A stretch of 64,000 bases of DNA from SHZI01 sp049290495 (GTDB taxonomy: Bacteria; Pseudomonadota; Gammaproteobacteria; Steroidobacterales; GCA-2729495), in the NCBI GenBank assembly GCA_049290495.1, contig JBATNV010000200.1:1-64000 (forward strand), written 5' to 3'. This document shows positions 42,350 to 51,741 of the stretch, piece by piece (the first letter of the stretch is position 1; the number at the start of each line of letters is the position of its first letter). The translations under genes were made by a program, and so were the position numbers. The notes under the pieces were generated by a model that was not told where the DNA came from, searched no databases, and was given only the letters and a program-made list of their open reading frames with translations.

Positions 42350-43099
42350 ATGCGCGGCACCCAGCCCATCATTGGCGTGATTTCAGACCGTCGCACCCTC
42401 GGGCACCATGCTTTTCAGGTGCAGGGGGAGAAGTATCTGCGTGCGGTCGTTACGGGCTCAAAAGGGCTGCCGCTGGGCATACCCTGTCTCGGCACAGGTT
42501 TCGATTCGCCTGCCATTCTTGATGCGCTCGATGGTTTGCTGCTGACCGGCTCCCCGTCCAATGTGGAGCCCCGTCATTATCGTGGTGCAACGAGCCGGGA
42601 AGGTACGATGCACGATGCGGAGCGTGATCTGCTCGCATTTGCACTGATTCCTGCTGCCATCCGCGCGGGACTGCCCCTGCTGGCCATCTGTCGTGGCTTT
42701 CAGGAACTGAACGTGGCTTTTGGCGGTAGCCTGTATCAGGAACTGCACGTGTTGCCCGGCTTCGGCAAGCATCGCGAGGACAAGGCTGAGCCGGTGGAGA
42801 TCCAGTATGCCCCGGCGCACGAGGTGCGATTTACAGCCGATGGTCTGCTCGCGCGGATTACCGGGCGCGGTTCGGCACAGGTCAACTCCCTGCATAGCCA
42901 GGGCATTGACCGGCTTGGTGACGGACTGTTGGTCGATGCTGTCGCTCCGGATGGGCTGATCGAGGCCATCGTTGTGGCCGATGCGCCGGGCTTTACGCTC
43001 GGCGTGCAGTGGCACCCGGAGTGGCGCGTGCAGGAAAACGAAGTCTCGATGGCAATTTTTCAGGCGTTTGGTGACGCCTGCCGGAGTTATCGGTCATGA
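42350..43099 (+). CDS. puuD: Gamma-glutamyl-GABA hydrolase (class I glutamine amidotransferase-like)
   Basis: Predicted 249-aa PuuD. L-L-L-T-G-S-P-S-N-V-E-P near residue 63, nucleophile Cys in A-I-C-R-G-F-Q-E near residue 108 and catalytic H-x-E in V-Q-W-H-P-E near residue 221. It releases GABA and glutamate from gamma-glutamyl-GABA in the Puu putrescine-degradation pathway. First gene of a four-gene operon; overlaps the next start by 4 bp (ATGA). Confidence 0.93.
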   Translation: MRGTQPIIGVISDRRTLGHHAFQVQGEKYLRAVVTGSKGLPLGIPCLGTGFDSPAILDALDGLLLTGSPSNVEPRHYRGATSREGTMHDAERDLLAFALIPAAIRAGLPLLAICRGFQELNVAFGGSLYQELHVLPGFGKHREDKAEPVEIQYAPAHEVRFTADGLLARITGRGSAQVNSLHSQGIDRLGDGLLVDAVAPDGLIEAIVVADAPGFTLGVQWHPEWRVQENEVSMAIFQAFGDACRSYRS

Positions 43100-44469
43100 G
43101 TACAGGCAACAGCGAAAGCATGAATGAAGAACAGCTGCGACAGTGGCTGGTCGACCACAAGATCGACGAAGTCGAGGCGGTGGTCCCTGATATGGCGGGT
43201 GTCGCGCGAGGCAAGTACATGCCGGCGCGGAAGTTTACCGAGCAGGGCGGGATGCGCCTTCCGGAATCGGTGTTCATCCAGTCGGTGACCGGCGAATACA
43301 TCGATGATTACCTGGAGGAGGATGTCGTTGATCCGGTCGATCGGGACATGATCACCAGGCCGGACCTGGACACGCTGCGTCTGGTGCCCTGGGGCGAGGA
43401 ACCAACCTGCTGTGTGATTCACGACTGCTTTACGCAGAAGAAAGAGCCGATCGACATTGCCCCACGACAGGTGCTTCGGCGCATTGTCGAGATGTTTCAT
43501 GCGCGGGGACTGGTACCGGTCGTGGCGCCGGAGATCGAGTTCTATCTGGTCAAGCGAAACACGGACCCCGACTACCCGCTGGAACCGCCAATCGGTCGCT
43601 CCGGGCGGAAGGAAACCGTGCGTCAGCCCTACAGCATGGATGCAGTAGATGAGTTTGAGCCCTTCATCCAGGACATCTACGACTACTGCGAAGTCCAGCG
43701 CCTGCACGTGGACAACCTGGCGCACGAGACGGGTACCGCGCAGCTTGAAATCAATTTCCAGCACGGCGATCCGATAGAGCTTTCCGACCAGATGTTCCTT
43801 TTCAAGCGCACCGTACGTGAGACGGCCATGCGTCATGAGATCTATGCGACGTTCATGGCCAAGCCGATGGAGCATGAGCCAGGTAGCTCGATGCACTGGC
43901 ATATCAGCCTGCGACGAGCTGCCGATGGCGGCAACGCATTCTCAAATCCGGATGGTTCAGAGAGTGAACTGTTCCAGCAGTTTATCGGTGGTATCCAGAA
44001 GTACGGGCCTGAAGCCACGCTGCTCAGCGCGCCCTACGTTAATTCTTACCGGCGTTTCACGCGCCATCTTTCAGCGCCGATCAATCTGCAGTGGGGCTAC
44101 GACAATCGTACGGTTGGCCTCCGCGTACCGCACTCGGACCCGGATAACCGGCGCGTCGAAAACCGCCTGGCCGGCGCCGACGTGAATCCTTACCTGTCAA
44201 TTGCCGCGTCGCTGGCCTGCGGCCTGCTGGGCCTTGAGGAACGTTTGCAACCAGGCGCACCGGAGACGGGCAGCGCCTACAACCGGCCGTTTGCGCTGCC
44301 AGGCAGCCTGTCCGATGCGGTACGGCGTCTGGAAAACACCGAGCGCTTGCGGCCATTGCTCGGCGACCGCTTCATCAAGATCTATACCGCCATGAAACGG
44401 CAGGAGCATCAGGCCTTCTTTGAAGTGATCAGTCCCTGGGAACGCGAATACCTGCTGTTGAACGTATGA
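43096..44469 (+). CDS. puuA: Gamma-glutamylputrescine synthetase (glutamine synthetase family)
   Basis: Predicted 457-aa GS-family enzyme. P-E-I-E-F-Y-L near residue 142, the metal/ATP site M-H-W-H-I-S-L near residue 263 and R-x-P-H-S-D-P-D-N-R-R-V-E-N-R in the 330s define the fold. The N-terminal V-P-D-M-A-G-V-A-R-G-K is typical of PuuA/Spu-type polyamine ligases rather than nitrogen-assimilation GlnA. It ligates glutamate to putrescine using ATP. ATGA overlaps join it to both neighbours. Confidence 0.9.
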   Translation: MSTGNSESMNEEQLRQWLVDHKIDEVEAVVPDMAGVARGKYMPARKFTEQGGMRLPESVFIQSVTGEYIDDYLEEDVVDPVDRDMITRPDLDTLRLVPWGEEPTCCVIHDCFTQKKEPIDIAPRQVLRRIVEMFHARGLVPVVAPEIEFYLVKRNTDPDYPLEPPIGRSGRKETVRQPYSMDAVDEFEPFIQDIYDYCEVQRLHVDNLAHETGTAQLEINFQHGDPIELSDQMFLFKRTVRETAMRHEIYATFMAKPMEHEPGSSMHWHISLRRAADGGNAFSNPDGSESELFQQFIGGIQKYGPEATLLSAPYVNSYRRFTRHLSAPINLQWGYDNRTVGLRVPHSDPDNRRVENRLAGADVNPYLSIAASLACGLLGLEERLQPGAPETGSAYNRPFALPGSLSDAVRRLENTERLRPLLGDRFIKIYTAMKRQEHQAFFEVISPWEREYLLLNV

Positions 44470-45842
44470 ACACCGAAGATCTCTCGCGCTGGCAGCAGCT
44501 CGACCGCGATCATTTCCTGCATCCCTTTACCGATCACCGCGACCTTGCGGTACGCGGCACCCGGGTGATCACCCGCGCTGAAGGGGCATATCTGTGGGAC
44601 GCCAACGGCCAACGGCTGCTGGACGCGATGTCCGGTCTCTGGTGTGTGAACCTGGGCTATGGCCGGCAAGAGCTGATTGCAGCGGCCACGCATCAGCTGC
44701 AAACCCTGCCGTACTACAACAGCTTCTTCCAATGCACCCATCCGCCAGCAATTGAGCTGGCTGCGGATCTCTGTGCGATCGCGCCGCCGGGGTTCAATCG
44801 CGTGTTCTTCACGAACTCCGGCTCGGAAGCCAACGATACCGTCATCCGGCTGGTGCGTTACTACTGGTCGCTGCTCGGCAAGCCGGACAAGCAGGTGATC
44901 ATCGCCCGGCGTAACGCCTATCACGGCAGCACTGTAGGTGCTGCCAGTCTTTGCGGTATGCCGTGGATGCACGCGCAGGCTGGCCTGCCGATACCGGGAA
45001 TCGTGCACATCGAGGAGCCGTACTGGTTTGCTCAGACTGATATCGAGGATCCCGAGGAGTTTGGCCGGCATGTCGCCGGACAGCTCGCTACCACTATCGA
45101 GAAGATCGGTGTCGACAAGGTAGCGGCGTTTATTGCCGAGCCGGTGCAGGGTGCGGGCGGTGCGATCATTCCGCCGGCCAGTTACTGGCCGGCGGTCCAG
45201 CGTATCTGTGACGAGTACGGGATACTGCTGGTTGCGGATGAAGTGATCACCGGTTTTGGCCGGCTCGGGCAGTGGTTCGGCAGTCAGCACTTCGGTATCC
45301 GCCCCGACCTGATGTCATTCGCCAAGGGCGTCACCTGCGGATATCAGCCGCTGGGCGGCGTCATGGTTGGTGATCGTGTCGCAGAAATCCTGGTGGCGCA
45401 GGGCGGTGAGTTTTTTCATGGCTTCACCTACTCAGGACATCCGGTGGCATGTGCTGTCGCACGGGCAACCCTGCGCGTGCTGCGTGACGAGCGGATCATC
45501 GACCATCTCGCGGCAAGCCTGATTCCGGCATTCAGCAGCCGCTGGCAAAAACTGGCGGCGCATCCGCTGGTCGGCGAGGCCCGATCGGTCGGGCTGATCG
45601 GTGCGCTGGAACTGGTCAGCAATAAAACCGTGCGGCAGAGATTCCCCAAGGAGCTGAAAGCCGGAGAGCGTTGTCGCGATTTCTGTATCGAGCAGGGACT
45701 GGTGATGCGTGCCGTGGGTGACACCATGATCGTTGCGCCACCCTTTATCCTGAGCGACGCGCAGCTCGATGAACTGGTGGACAAGGCGTGGCGGGCGCTG
45801 GACCTGACGCAGCAGGCGCTGTCTGCGGCTGCGGGCGCGTGA
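44466..45842 (+). CDS. spuC: Class III aminotransferase, putrescine/polyamine-pyruvate type (SpuC-like)
   Basis: Predicted 458-aa PLP enzyme. G-L-W-C-V-N-L-G-Y-G near residue 56, F-T-N-S-G-S-E-A-N-D near 115, V-A-D-E-V-I-T-G-F-G-R near 257 and the PLP-Lys in S-F-A-K-G-V-T near residue 285. It closely matches the SpuC/omega-amino-acid:pyruvate aminotransferases. In this operon it could transaminate putrescine directly, or the amino group of an intermediate, giving a second route beside PuuB. 4-bp overlaps on both sides. Confidence 0.88.
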   Translation: MNTEDLSRWQQLDRDHFLHPFTDHRDLAVRGTRVITRAEGAYLWDANGQRLLDAMSGLWCVNLGYGRQELIAAATHQLQTLPYYNSFFQCTHPPAIELAADLCAIAPPGFNRVFFTNSGSEANDTVIRLVRYYWSLLGKPDKQVIIARRNAYHGSTVGAASLCGMPWMHAQAGLPIPGIVHIEEPYWFAQTDIEDPEEFGRHVAGQLATTIEKIGVDKVAAFIAEPVQGAGGAIIPPASYWPAVQRICDEYGILLVADEVITGFGRLGQWFGSQHFGIRPDLMSFAKGVTCGYQPLGGVMVGDRVAEILVAQGGEFFHGFTYSGHPVACAVARATLRVLRDERIIDHLAASLIPAFSSRWQKLAAHPLVGEARSVGLIGALELVSNKTVRQRFPKELKAGERCRDFCIEQGLVMRAVGDTMIVAPPFILSDAQLDELVDKAWRALDLTQQALSAAAGA

Positions 45843-47122
45843 TTGCAGAGGCGCATCCGTCTTCCTGGTATGTCGCGACAGCGCGCGGGCTGGTCGAATA
45901 CCCGTCACTGACAGGTACTCTCAGCGCTGACGTCTGCGTGGTCGGCGCCGGCTATACCGGCCTGTCTGCCGCCCTGCACCTGGCTGAGCGCGGTTACTCG
46001 GTGGTGGTGCTGGAAGCGCAGCGCGTGGGCTGGGGCGCATCGGGCCGCAACGGTGGACAGATCGGTACCGGCCAGCGTTGTGATGAAGCATGGCTGGAAG
46101 CACATTTCGGCCCGGACACTGCCCGTCAGCTGTTCCGGCTTGCCGAAGAATCCAGGGCGCTGGTCAGGACGCTCATCAGCCGGCATGCGATCGACTGTGA
46201 GCTTGGGTCTGGCCAGCTGCTCTGTGCTGCAAAACCGGCACACCTGGATGCGCTAAAGCGCCGCGCCGAGAAGCTGGCAAGGGACTACGACTATCCGCAC
46301 CAGAGCTGTATCGCCAGATCCGGACTCTCCGCGATGCTCGGCAGTTCAGCGTACTTTGGCGCCAGCCTGGATACGCAGGCTGCATACCTGCATCCGCTGA
46401 ACTACGCACTGGGGCTCGCCCGCGCCTGCCGTGAAGCGGGGGTCAGGATTTTCGAGCAGTCTGCGGTGCGCAGCTACGACGGCAGTGGGCCTGTCATTGT
46501 TAAAACGGCTGGCGGTCAAGTGCAGACCCGGCTCCTCGTGCTGGCCTGTAATGCCCATCTCGACAAGCTGGAGCCGCGGCTGGCCGCGACGATCATGCCG
46601 ATCAACAATTTCCTTGTGGCTACGGCACCGCTCGGTGAGCAGCGCTGTCGTGAGTTGATCCGCGACCCGGTTGCGGTTCACGACACGCTGTTCGTACTGA
46701 ACTACTTTCGCCTGTCGACCGACGGCCGACTGATTTTTGGTGGTGGGGAGAACTACAGGCGGCGCTTTCCCGCCGACATCGGCAGCTTTGTGCGCCCGCA
46801 TCTGCTCCGCGTGTTTTCGCAGCTCGGCGATGTGAAGATCGACTACGCCTGGGGCGGCCGACTTGCGATCACGATGAACCGCATGCCGCACTTTGGTCGC
46901 CTGGGACCGAATGTCTACTTTGCCCAGGGCTACTCAGGGCACGGCGTGGCCATGGCCACGCTTGCCGGTCAGCTGCTGGCAGAGGCAGTGGCCGGCTCGG
47001 CTGAACGGTTTGATGTATTCGCCCGGCTCGCACCGCCGCCGTTCCCGGGCGGCACCCTGTTGCGCTGGCCAGGGCTGGTGCTCGGGATGCTGTGGTATGC
47101 CTTGCGCGACCGGCTGCCTTGA
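45839..47122 (+). CDS. puuB: FAD-dependent gamma-glutamylputrescine oxidoreductase
   Basis: Predicted 427-aa DAO-family flavoprotein. The N-terminal S-S-W-Y-V-A-T-A and the FAD motif V-C-V-V-G-A-G-Y-T-G-L-S-A-A near residue 28 are PuuB-like, as are G-R-N-G-G-Q-I-G-T near residue 67 and a C-terminal Y-F-A-Q-G-Y-S-G-H-G. It oxidises gamma-glutamylputrescine to the aldehyde. The GTG at 45839 gives a GTGA overlap with the aminotransferase gene, matching the coupling elsewhere in the operon. No aldehyde dehydrogenase (PuuC) follows. Confidence 0.9.
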   Translation: MIAEAHPSSWYVATARGLVEYPSLTGTLSADVCVVGAGYTGLSAALHLAERGYSVVVLEAQRVGWGASGRNGGQIGTGQRCDEAWLEAHFGPDTARQLFRLAEESRALVRTLISRHAIDCELGSGQLLCAAKPAHLDALKRRAEKLARDYDYPHQSCIARSGLSAMLGSSAYFGASLDTQAAYLHPLNYALGLARACREAGVRIFEQSAVRSYDGSGPVIVKTAGGQVQTRLLVLACNAHLDKLEPRLAATIMPINNFLVATAPLGEQRCRELIRDPVAVHDTLFVLNYFRLSTDGRLIFGGGENYRRRFPADIGSFVRPHLLRVFSQLGDVKIDYAWGGRLAITMNRMPHFGRLGPNVYFAQGYSGHGVAMATLAGQLLAEAVAGSAERFDVFARLAPPPFPGGTLLRWPGLVLGMLWYALRDRLP

Positions 47123-47157
47123 TAGCGGTTGCGGGCGTGAATTACCGGGGCGCCGGC

Positions 47158-48390
47158 TCAGAGCTTTGCGGCGTAGATACCCCAGAGCCTGGCGATTGAA
47201 CCGAGGTCCTTGCCTTTGACCTGGGCAAAGGCCTTGCGCGCTTCGGCACCATTTTTCTTCGCCACATCAGCGCGGCCGATCAACATCCAGGCGTCGTCGG
47301 TATCCGGCAGGCCACCCTTTTTCAGCCCCTGCTGCGCTGTTGCTAAGGCCTTGTCGGTCTGGCCGTAACTCATGAATACTTCAGCCAACTGGACGCTCTC
47401 GAGACCCCGGGGAGAGGCGGCAGCAGCCTGTGCAAGCTTCGCCAGGTTCTGCTCCTGCGCCTTCAGCCGTGCGCGCGCATCGTTCATGATCCGCTGGTTA
47501 CGGGCATCGTCAGCAGCCAGTACTTTCCGCGTAAAACCCAGTTCCAGGGTTTTAAGTGCTTCACCGGGCAAACCAGCCTGAATCGAGACAATTGCTGACT
47601 CCGAGAAAAGCCTGGGCTCGTCCATCAGGTCGAGTTCGGCCATCAGGCGGTACACGTTGAGTGCAACGCGGTCATCTCCCTGCGCCTGTTTGCGAAGTGC
47701 ACTGGACAGCAGTCGCCAGTTTTCCTTGGTCGGATAGAGTGTAACCAGCGATGTCGTGATGCGGCTGACCGCTGCGGCGTCGTTAAGCTTGCCGTAGGAT
47801 TTCAGCAAGATGCGCAGCCAGTTCTCATCGGCGCGTTTTCCTGCTGCCTGGGCATTGCGCACAGCCGTCTCGGTCGCGTTGACCGCCGCTTTGTCATTAC
47901 CGCCGATCTGATACGCCTGGCCGAGCATCGCGTACATGTCCGGGTCTTTTGATCCAGTCGTCTTCAGCCAGCGCGTCGTGTATTCGATCGTCTTGTTCAC
48001 ATCTTTGGGGAAGCTGAGCTGGGCAATTTGCTTGATTCGGTCGTTGGTCTGTGCCGGAGTCAGCTGACCCGAATTAAGGGTGCGTTCGTAGGCTGCTGCG
48101 GCCGCCGGATAATTTTTTTGCTGCAGATAGACATAACCATACATCTCGGCAATCTTGAGTTGCTCGATACCGCTTTTCCCACTGACCGCATCGGCTGCCT
48201 TCAGCTTCGTCAGCGCCTCGGCATTCTTTTTCTGCTTGCTGGCATTAAGCGCGTCCTGCAGCAACTTGCCGACTTGCGGGCCAACCTTCGCTTCGTCGGC
48301 CTGCGCTACCGAAGTGATCAGCAGGCTGCCGGAAAGCGCCATACCGACGCTGGCCGCCAGACAAAGGGTCATCAGGAATTTCTTGAGCAT
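47158..48390 (-). CDS. Periplasmic TPR protein, last gene of the TonB operon (first paralogue)
   Basis: Predicted 410-aa exported protein (signal about residues 1-31, ending A-Q-A). The rest is helical with TPR-like units (e.g. Y-G-Y-V-Y-L-Q-Q-K-N-Y-P-A-A-A-A-A-Y-E-R near residue 95). It is paralogous to the next gene upstream (48455). TPR proteins of this kind (TtpC-like) accompany TonB-ExbB-ExbD systems in several proteobacteria and are needed for their function. ATG 48390 used with GGAG upstream. Confidence 0.85.
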   Translation of the reverse strand: MLKKFLMTLCLAASVGMALSGSLLITSVAQADEAKVGPQVGKLLQDALNASKQKKNAEALTKLKAADAVSGKSGIEQLKIAEMYGYVYLQQKNYPAAAAAYERTLNSGQLTPAQTNDRIKQIAQLSFPKDVNKTIEYTTRWLKTTGSKDPDMYAMLGQAYQIGGNDKAAVNATETAVRNAQAAGKRADENWLRILLKSYGKLNDAAAVSRITTSLVTLYPTKENWRLLSSALRKQAQGDDRVALNVYRLMAELDLMDEPRLFSESAIVSIQAGLPGEALKTLELGFTRKVLAADDARNQRIMNDARARLKAQEQNLAKLAQAAAASPRGLESVQLAEVFMSYGQTDKALATAQQGLKKGGLPDTDDAWMLIGRADVAKKNGAEARKAFAQVKGKDLGSIARLWGIYAAKL

Positions 48391-48454
48391 TGAGCGCTGT
48401 CTCCAGATCAAGTGTTGTCTGCCAGCCCCGCTGGTACTGGCAGCTTTGCAATAT

Positions 48455-49720
48455 TCAGGGTTGCTCGGCGGTATAAATCAACCAGAGCTTTACCAGCAAC
48501 GAGTAGTCAGGATTCTTCACCAGGCCAAAGGCTGTCGCTGCCCCGGCCCGATCTCCGGAAGCGAGCAAGGCGCGTCCGAGCGACAGGTTGGCGTCATCTA
48601 CGCTCTTCACGCCGCCCTTTGCGATACCACGCCGCATGGCTTCGATGGCCTTTGCGGGCTGGTCGTAACTCAGGAAGGCTTCGCCCAGCTTGACGTCGGC
48701 TTCACCGGTTTTTGATGCCGTGGCCTCCTTCTCAAACTGTGGCAGGGACTTGCGATCCTCTGCAACCTGCCGTTTTGCATCCTCAAGTAATTGCTGGCTC
48801 TTTTGCTTGTCGCCGCTCGTATCAAGGATCTTCAGTGCGTAGCCACGCTCCATGAACTTCAGCGCTTCGCCGGGTGAGCCCGAGCGCATGGCGACATTGC
48901 CCGCTTCGGTGAAATCATCTGCGCTGTCCATGGCGTCCACGACATACAGCAGACGGAAAACCTGCAGGATCTCCAGTTCCTTGGTGTTGGCAGACCGAAG
49001 GAGGCTCGATGACAGGGTTATCCAGTGCTCTTTGCGGGGAAAGTAGCGCACGAGCTCGACGGTGGCGTCGACAATACCCGGATCATTCTTCAGCTTGCTG
49101 TATGAGTTCTGCAGGATGAGCAGCCAGTTCTCCTCAGGCTTTTGTCCGGCAGCAACCGAAACGGCGATTGCTTCCTTCATGTAGTTGGTCGCTGCGCTGT
49201 AATCGTCGTTGAAGTAGCTGGCCTGACCGACCAGACCGAGCATGACCGGGTCGCGTTTGCCGCTCGCTTCCAGCCACCGGGTGCCATAAGTGGTGACCTT
49301 GTTCAGGTCACGCAGGTCGGGCTGGAAGTACAACTGTGCGAGCAGCCTCAGCCGGTCGTTGACCTGTTCTGCAGGCAGAAAACCGGAGTCGAGGCCGCGT
49401 TCGTACAGCTGGGCAGCATCCTTGTACTTGGCCTGCTTGAGAGCGACAAAGCCGAGCAGTTCTTCCACCTGGAACTGTTCAAATGGGGTCTTGTTCTCCA
49501 CGGCGTCGGCCGTGCGGAGTTCGGCTTCGGCTTCCGGAAACTTGCCCTCATTGGCGAGATCCAGCCCGGCCTTCAGTGGCTTCATGACTTTTTTGCCGAT
49601 CTGATTGGCTGCCGGCGGCTTGTCGGCTGCGTGCAGTGCCGGGGCAGCGGTAAGTCCGCCCAACAGGATACTTAGCGCAGTAATAGCGACGGCCAAGGTC
49701 GCGCAGCTTCTGTTTCGCAT
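48455..49720 (-). CDS. Periplasmic TPR protein in the TonB operon (second paralogue)
   Basis: Predicted 421-aa exported protein (signal about residues 1-30, ending A-L-H-A). TPR-like repeats include L-G-F-V-A-L-K-Q-A-K-Y-K-D-A-A-Q-L-Y-E-R near residue 90. The conserved T-T-Y-G-T-R-W-L-E-A-S-G-K-R-D-P region corresponds to T-T-R-W-L-K-T-T-G-S-K-D-P in its paralogue. Probably acts with TonB-ExbBD in energising outer-membrane receptors. Confidence 0.87.
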   Translation of the reverse strand: MRNRSCATLAVAITALSILLGGLTAAPALHAADKPPAANQIGKKVMKPLKAGLDLANEGKFPEAEAELRTADAVENKTPFEQFQVEELLGFVALKQAKYKDAAQLYERGLDSGFLPAEQVNDRLRLLAQLYFQPDLRDLNKVTTYGTRWLEASGKRDPVMLGLVGQASYFNDDYSAATNYMKEAIAVSVAAGQKPEENWLLILQNSYSKLKNDPGIVDATVELVRYFPRKEHWITLSSSLLRSANTKELEILQVFRLLYVVDAMDSADDFTEAGNVAMRSGSPGEALKFMERGYALKILDTSGDKQKSQQLLEDAKRQVAEDRKSLPQFEKEATASKTGEADVKLGEAFLSYDQPAKAIEAMRRGIAKGGVKSVDDANLSLGRALLASGDRAGAATAFGLVKNPDYSLLVKLWLIYTAEQP

Positions 49721-49873
49721 GCTCCGGGTCTCCCTGTCTGGCGGTCAGCAGTAACCGGTACTGCGCAAAGATACTCCCTCAGCGGAATGAATAAACGCTG
49801 AACCGGTTAATCGATCGGTCTATGGCGGGGTTGGTGTCGCCGTATGGGCAGATGCCGTGGTCCGGCAGTGCGA

Positions 49874-50293
49874 CTATTCGAACTGCTCGTTACCGATCAA
49901 CCCCATCTTCTCGATGCGGTTGCGCTGTGCGGCGGCCAGCACCTGAACCACATAATCGTACTTGACGCGCGCATCCGGCCTGATAGCCACCTGCGGCTGC
50001 GGGATTTTCGCCGCCTCTGTATTGAAGTAGCGTTCAAGCGTATCGATGTTTGGTACCTGTGTGCCGTTCCACAGAATCGTACCGTCGTAATCGATCACTA
50101 TTTCGATCAGCTCGGGTTGCACATCCGGTGTGCTGGGGTCCGGGCGCGGCATATCAAGCTTTACCGCATGCGTCATGATCGGCAGCGTTACGATGATCAT
50201 GATCAGGAGCACGAGCATCACGTCGATCAATGGCGTGGTGTTCATCTCGATCATTGGGTCGTTTTCGCCGCCCGTACCTACCGTCATGCTCAT
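49874..50293 (-). CDS. exbD: ExbD/TolR-family biopolymer transport protein, second copy
   Basis: Predicted 139-aa protein with one N-terminal TM helix (about residues 20-42) and the ExbD signature N-T-T-P-L-I-D-V-M-L-V-L-L, containing the conserved Asp that carries the proton path. The periplasmic domain includes R-P-D-A-R-V-K-Y. It lies 36 bp after a first exbD; the two may form mixed ExbD dimers or serve different partners. Confidence 0.93.
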   Translation of the reverse strand: MSMTVGTGGENDPMIEMNTTPLIDVMLVLLIMIIVTLPIMTHAVKLDMPRPDPSTPDVQPELIEIVIDYDGTILWNGTQVPNIDTLERYFNTEAAKIPQPQVAIRPDARVKYDYVVQVLAAAQRNRIEKMGLIGNEQFE

Positions 50294-50329
50294 GGAAGAT
50301 GACCTCTGCTGATCCCGTCAGGCAATCAG

Positions 50330-50764
50330 TTAACGTACGGAGCCGCGGTCCGGCTCGGAGATAAAGCCGATTTTCTGGATGCCACCTTTCTGCAGAGCCA
50401 GGATCACGCGACCGACATTCTCGTAGCGTCCGGCCCGGTCTCCGCGAACATGAACTTCAGGCTGCGGAACCGTCATGGCTGCGCTGCGAATCAGGTCGGC
50501 CAGAACCTGATTGTCGGGGACGCGCGACTCTTTCCAGTAGATGTTGCCCTGCCGATCAATGGCAATGGTTATGTTTTCCGGCTTGGTCTGCGTCGCGATA
50601 TTGGTTGCTTTCGGGAGCTCCAGGTTCACGGTCTTGGTGATCACCGGTACGGTGATCAGAAAGATGATGAGAAGCACGAGCATCACGTCGACGAGTGGCG
50701 TGGTGTTGATGGATGACATCACCGGATGTTCGTCACCGTCACCGGACTGGACGTTCATGCTCAT
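50330..50764 (-). CDS. exbD: ExbD/TolR-family biopolymer transport protein, first copy
   Basis: Predicted 144-aa protein with the signature N-T-T-P-L-V-D-V-M-L-V-L-L at the start of its single TM helix and a periplasmic domain with V-R-G-D-R-A-G-R-Y-E-N. AAGGAGA lies 8 nt upstream. Between exbB and the second exbD in the TonB operon. Confidence 0.94.
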   Translation of the reverse strand: MSMNVQSGDGDEHPVMSSINTTPLVDVMLVLLIIFLITVPVITKTVNLELPKATNIATQTKPENITIAIDRQGNIYWKESRVPDNQVLADLIRSAAMTVPQPEVHVRGDRAGRYENVGRVILALQKGGIQKIGFISEPDRGSVR

Positions 50765-50794
50765 GCGCGTGTTCTCCTTATCTCCTGACCGCGC

Positions 50795-51652
50795 TTACTT
50801 CTTGGCGCTGCTGACCAGCGTCGCGTACAGATCGTTGGTGAAGTAACGAAACTGGTCAAGAATCGCCTTGTTCCGCCGCAGCAGCAGGTTATAGCCCAGC
50901 ACTGCCGGCACCGCGACTGCCAGACCGATAGCGGTCATGATCAGTGCTTCACCGACCGGACCGGCAACCTTGTCGATGCTCGCCTGGCCAGCGACGCCGA
51001 TCGCGATCAGTGCGTGATAGATGCCCCACACCGTACCGAAAAGGCCGACGAACGGTGCCACCGAGCCGACTGATGCCAGGAATGACAGACCACCCTGCAG
51101 GTCGTTGTTCATGCGGTCGACGCTGCGCTGGAGATTGCCGCTGATCCAGTCGGTGAGCGGCACCTTGTCGGTGAGCTTGCCTTCGTGGTGCGAGCTGGCG
51201 TTAATGCCGCTTTCTACCAGCGCACGGTACGGGTTGTTGCTGCCCGAGAGCTTCTGCAGGCCATCGGTGAGCGACGCGCCCGTCCAGAAATTACGGCTTG
51301 CCTGCTTGGCCTGACGCAGCATCCGCGTCTGATCCCACAGCTTGGTGAGAATAAGGAACCACGAGTACAGCGACATGCCGACCAGAATGACGAGGGTGCC
51401 GCGTGAGATGAAGTCACCCTGGCCCCAGAGGGCCGCCAGACCATAGGGGTTTTCAGCTTCATTGGCCGGTAGCGTATCCGGCGGCGGCGCAGCGCCCGCA
51501 TCCGGACTTGCGTCGAGCGACAAATCGCTGCCTGCTCCGGTCGTACCCAGATCACCCGTATCGCCCGGCATCGCGTTCAGCGCCGGATCTGCGGGTGGAA
51601 TAGCCGCATCGGTTGCTGTGTTCTGTGCCAGCTGAATGTTCTCGCCTGCCAT
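50795..51652 (-). CDS. exbB: ExbB/MotA/TolQ-family proton channel protein
   Basis: Predicted 285-aa protein. An N-terminal Ala/Pro/Asp-rich periplasmic extension of ~75 residues precedes TM1. The family core A-S-V-G-S-V-A-P-F-V-G-L-F-G-T-V-W-G-I and later G-P-V-G-E-A-L-I-M-T-A-I-G-L-A-V-A-V-P-A (TM2-TM3) form the proton channel with ExbD. It harnesses proton motive force for TonB. Confidence 0.94.
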   Translation of the reverse strand: MAGENIQLAQNTATDAAIPPADPALNAMPGDTGDLGTTGAGSDLSLDASPDAGAAPPPDTLPANEAENPYGLAALWGQGDFISRGTLVILVGMSLYSWFLILTKLWDQTRMLRQAKQASRNFWTGASLTDGLQKLSGSNNPYRALVESGINASSHHEGKLTDKVPLTDWISGNLQRSVDRMNNDLQGGLSFLASVGSVAPFVGLFGTVWGIYHALIAIGVAGQASIDKVAGPVGEALIMTAIGLAVAVPAVLGYNLLLRRNKAILDQFRYFTNDLYATLVSSAKK

Positions 51653-51741
51653 AGCTCGCCTACCTTGTGTTTAACTGTTTACGTCTGGACGGAACGCCAA
51701 GACCGGGGCGTTCCTACCTGACTTGTCCGAACAAAAAATAA

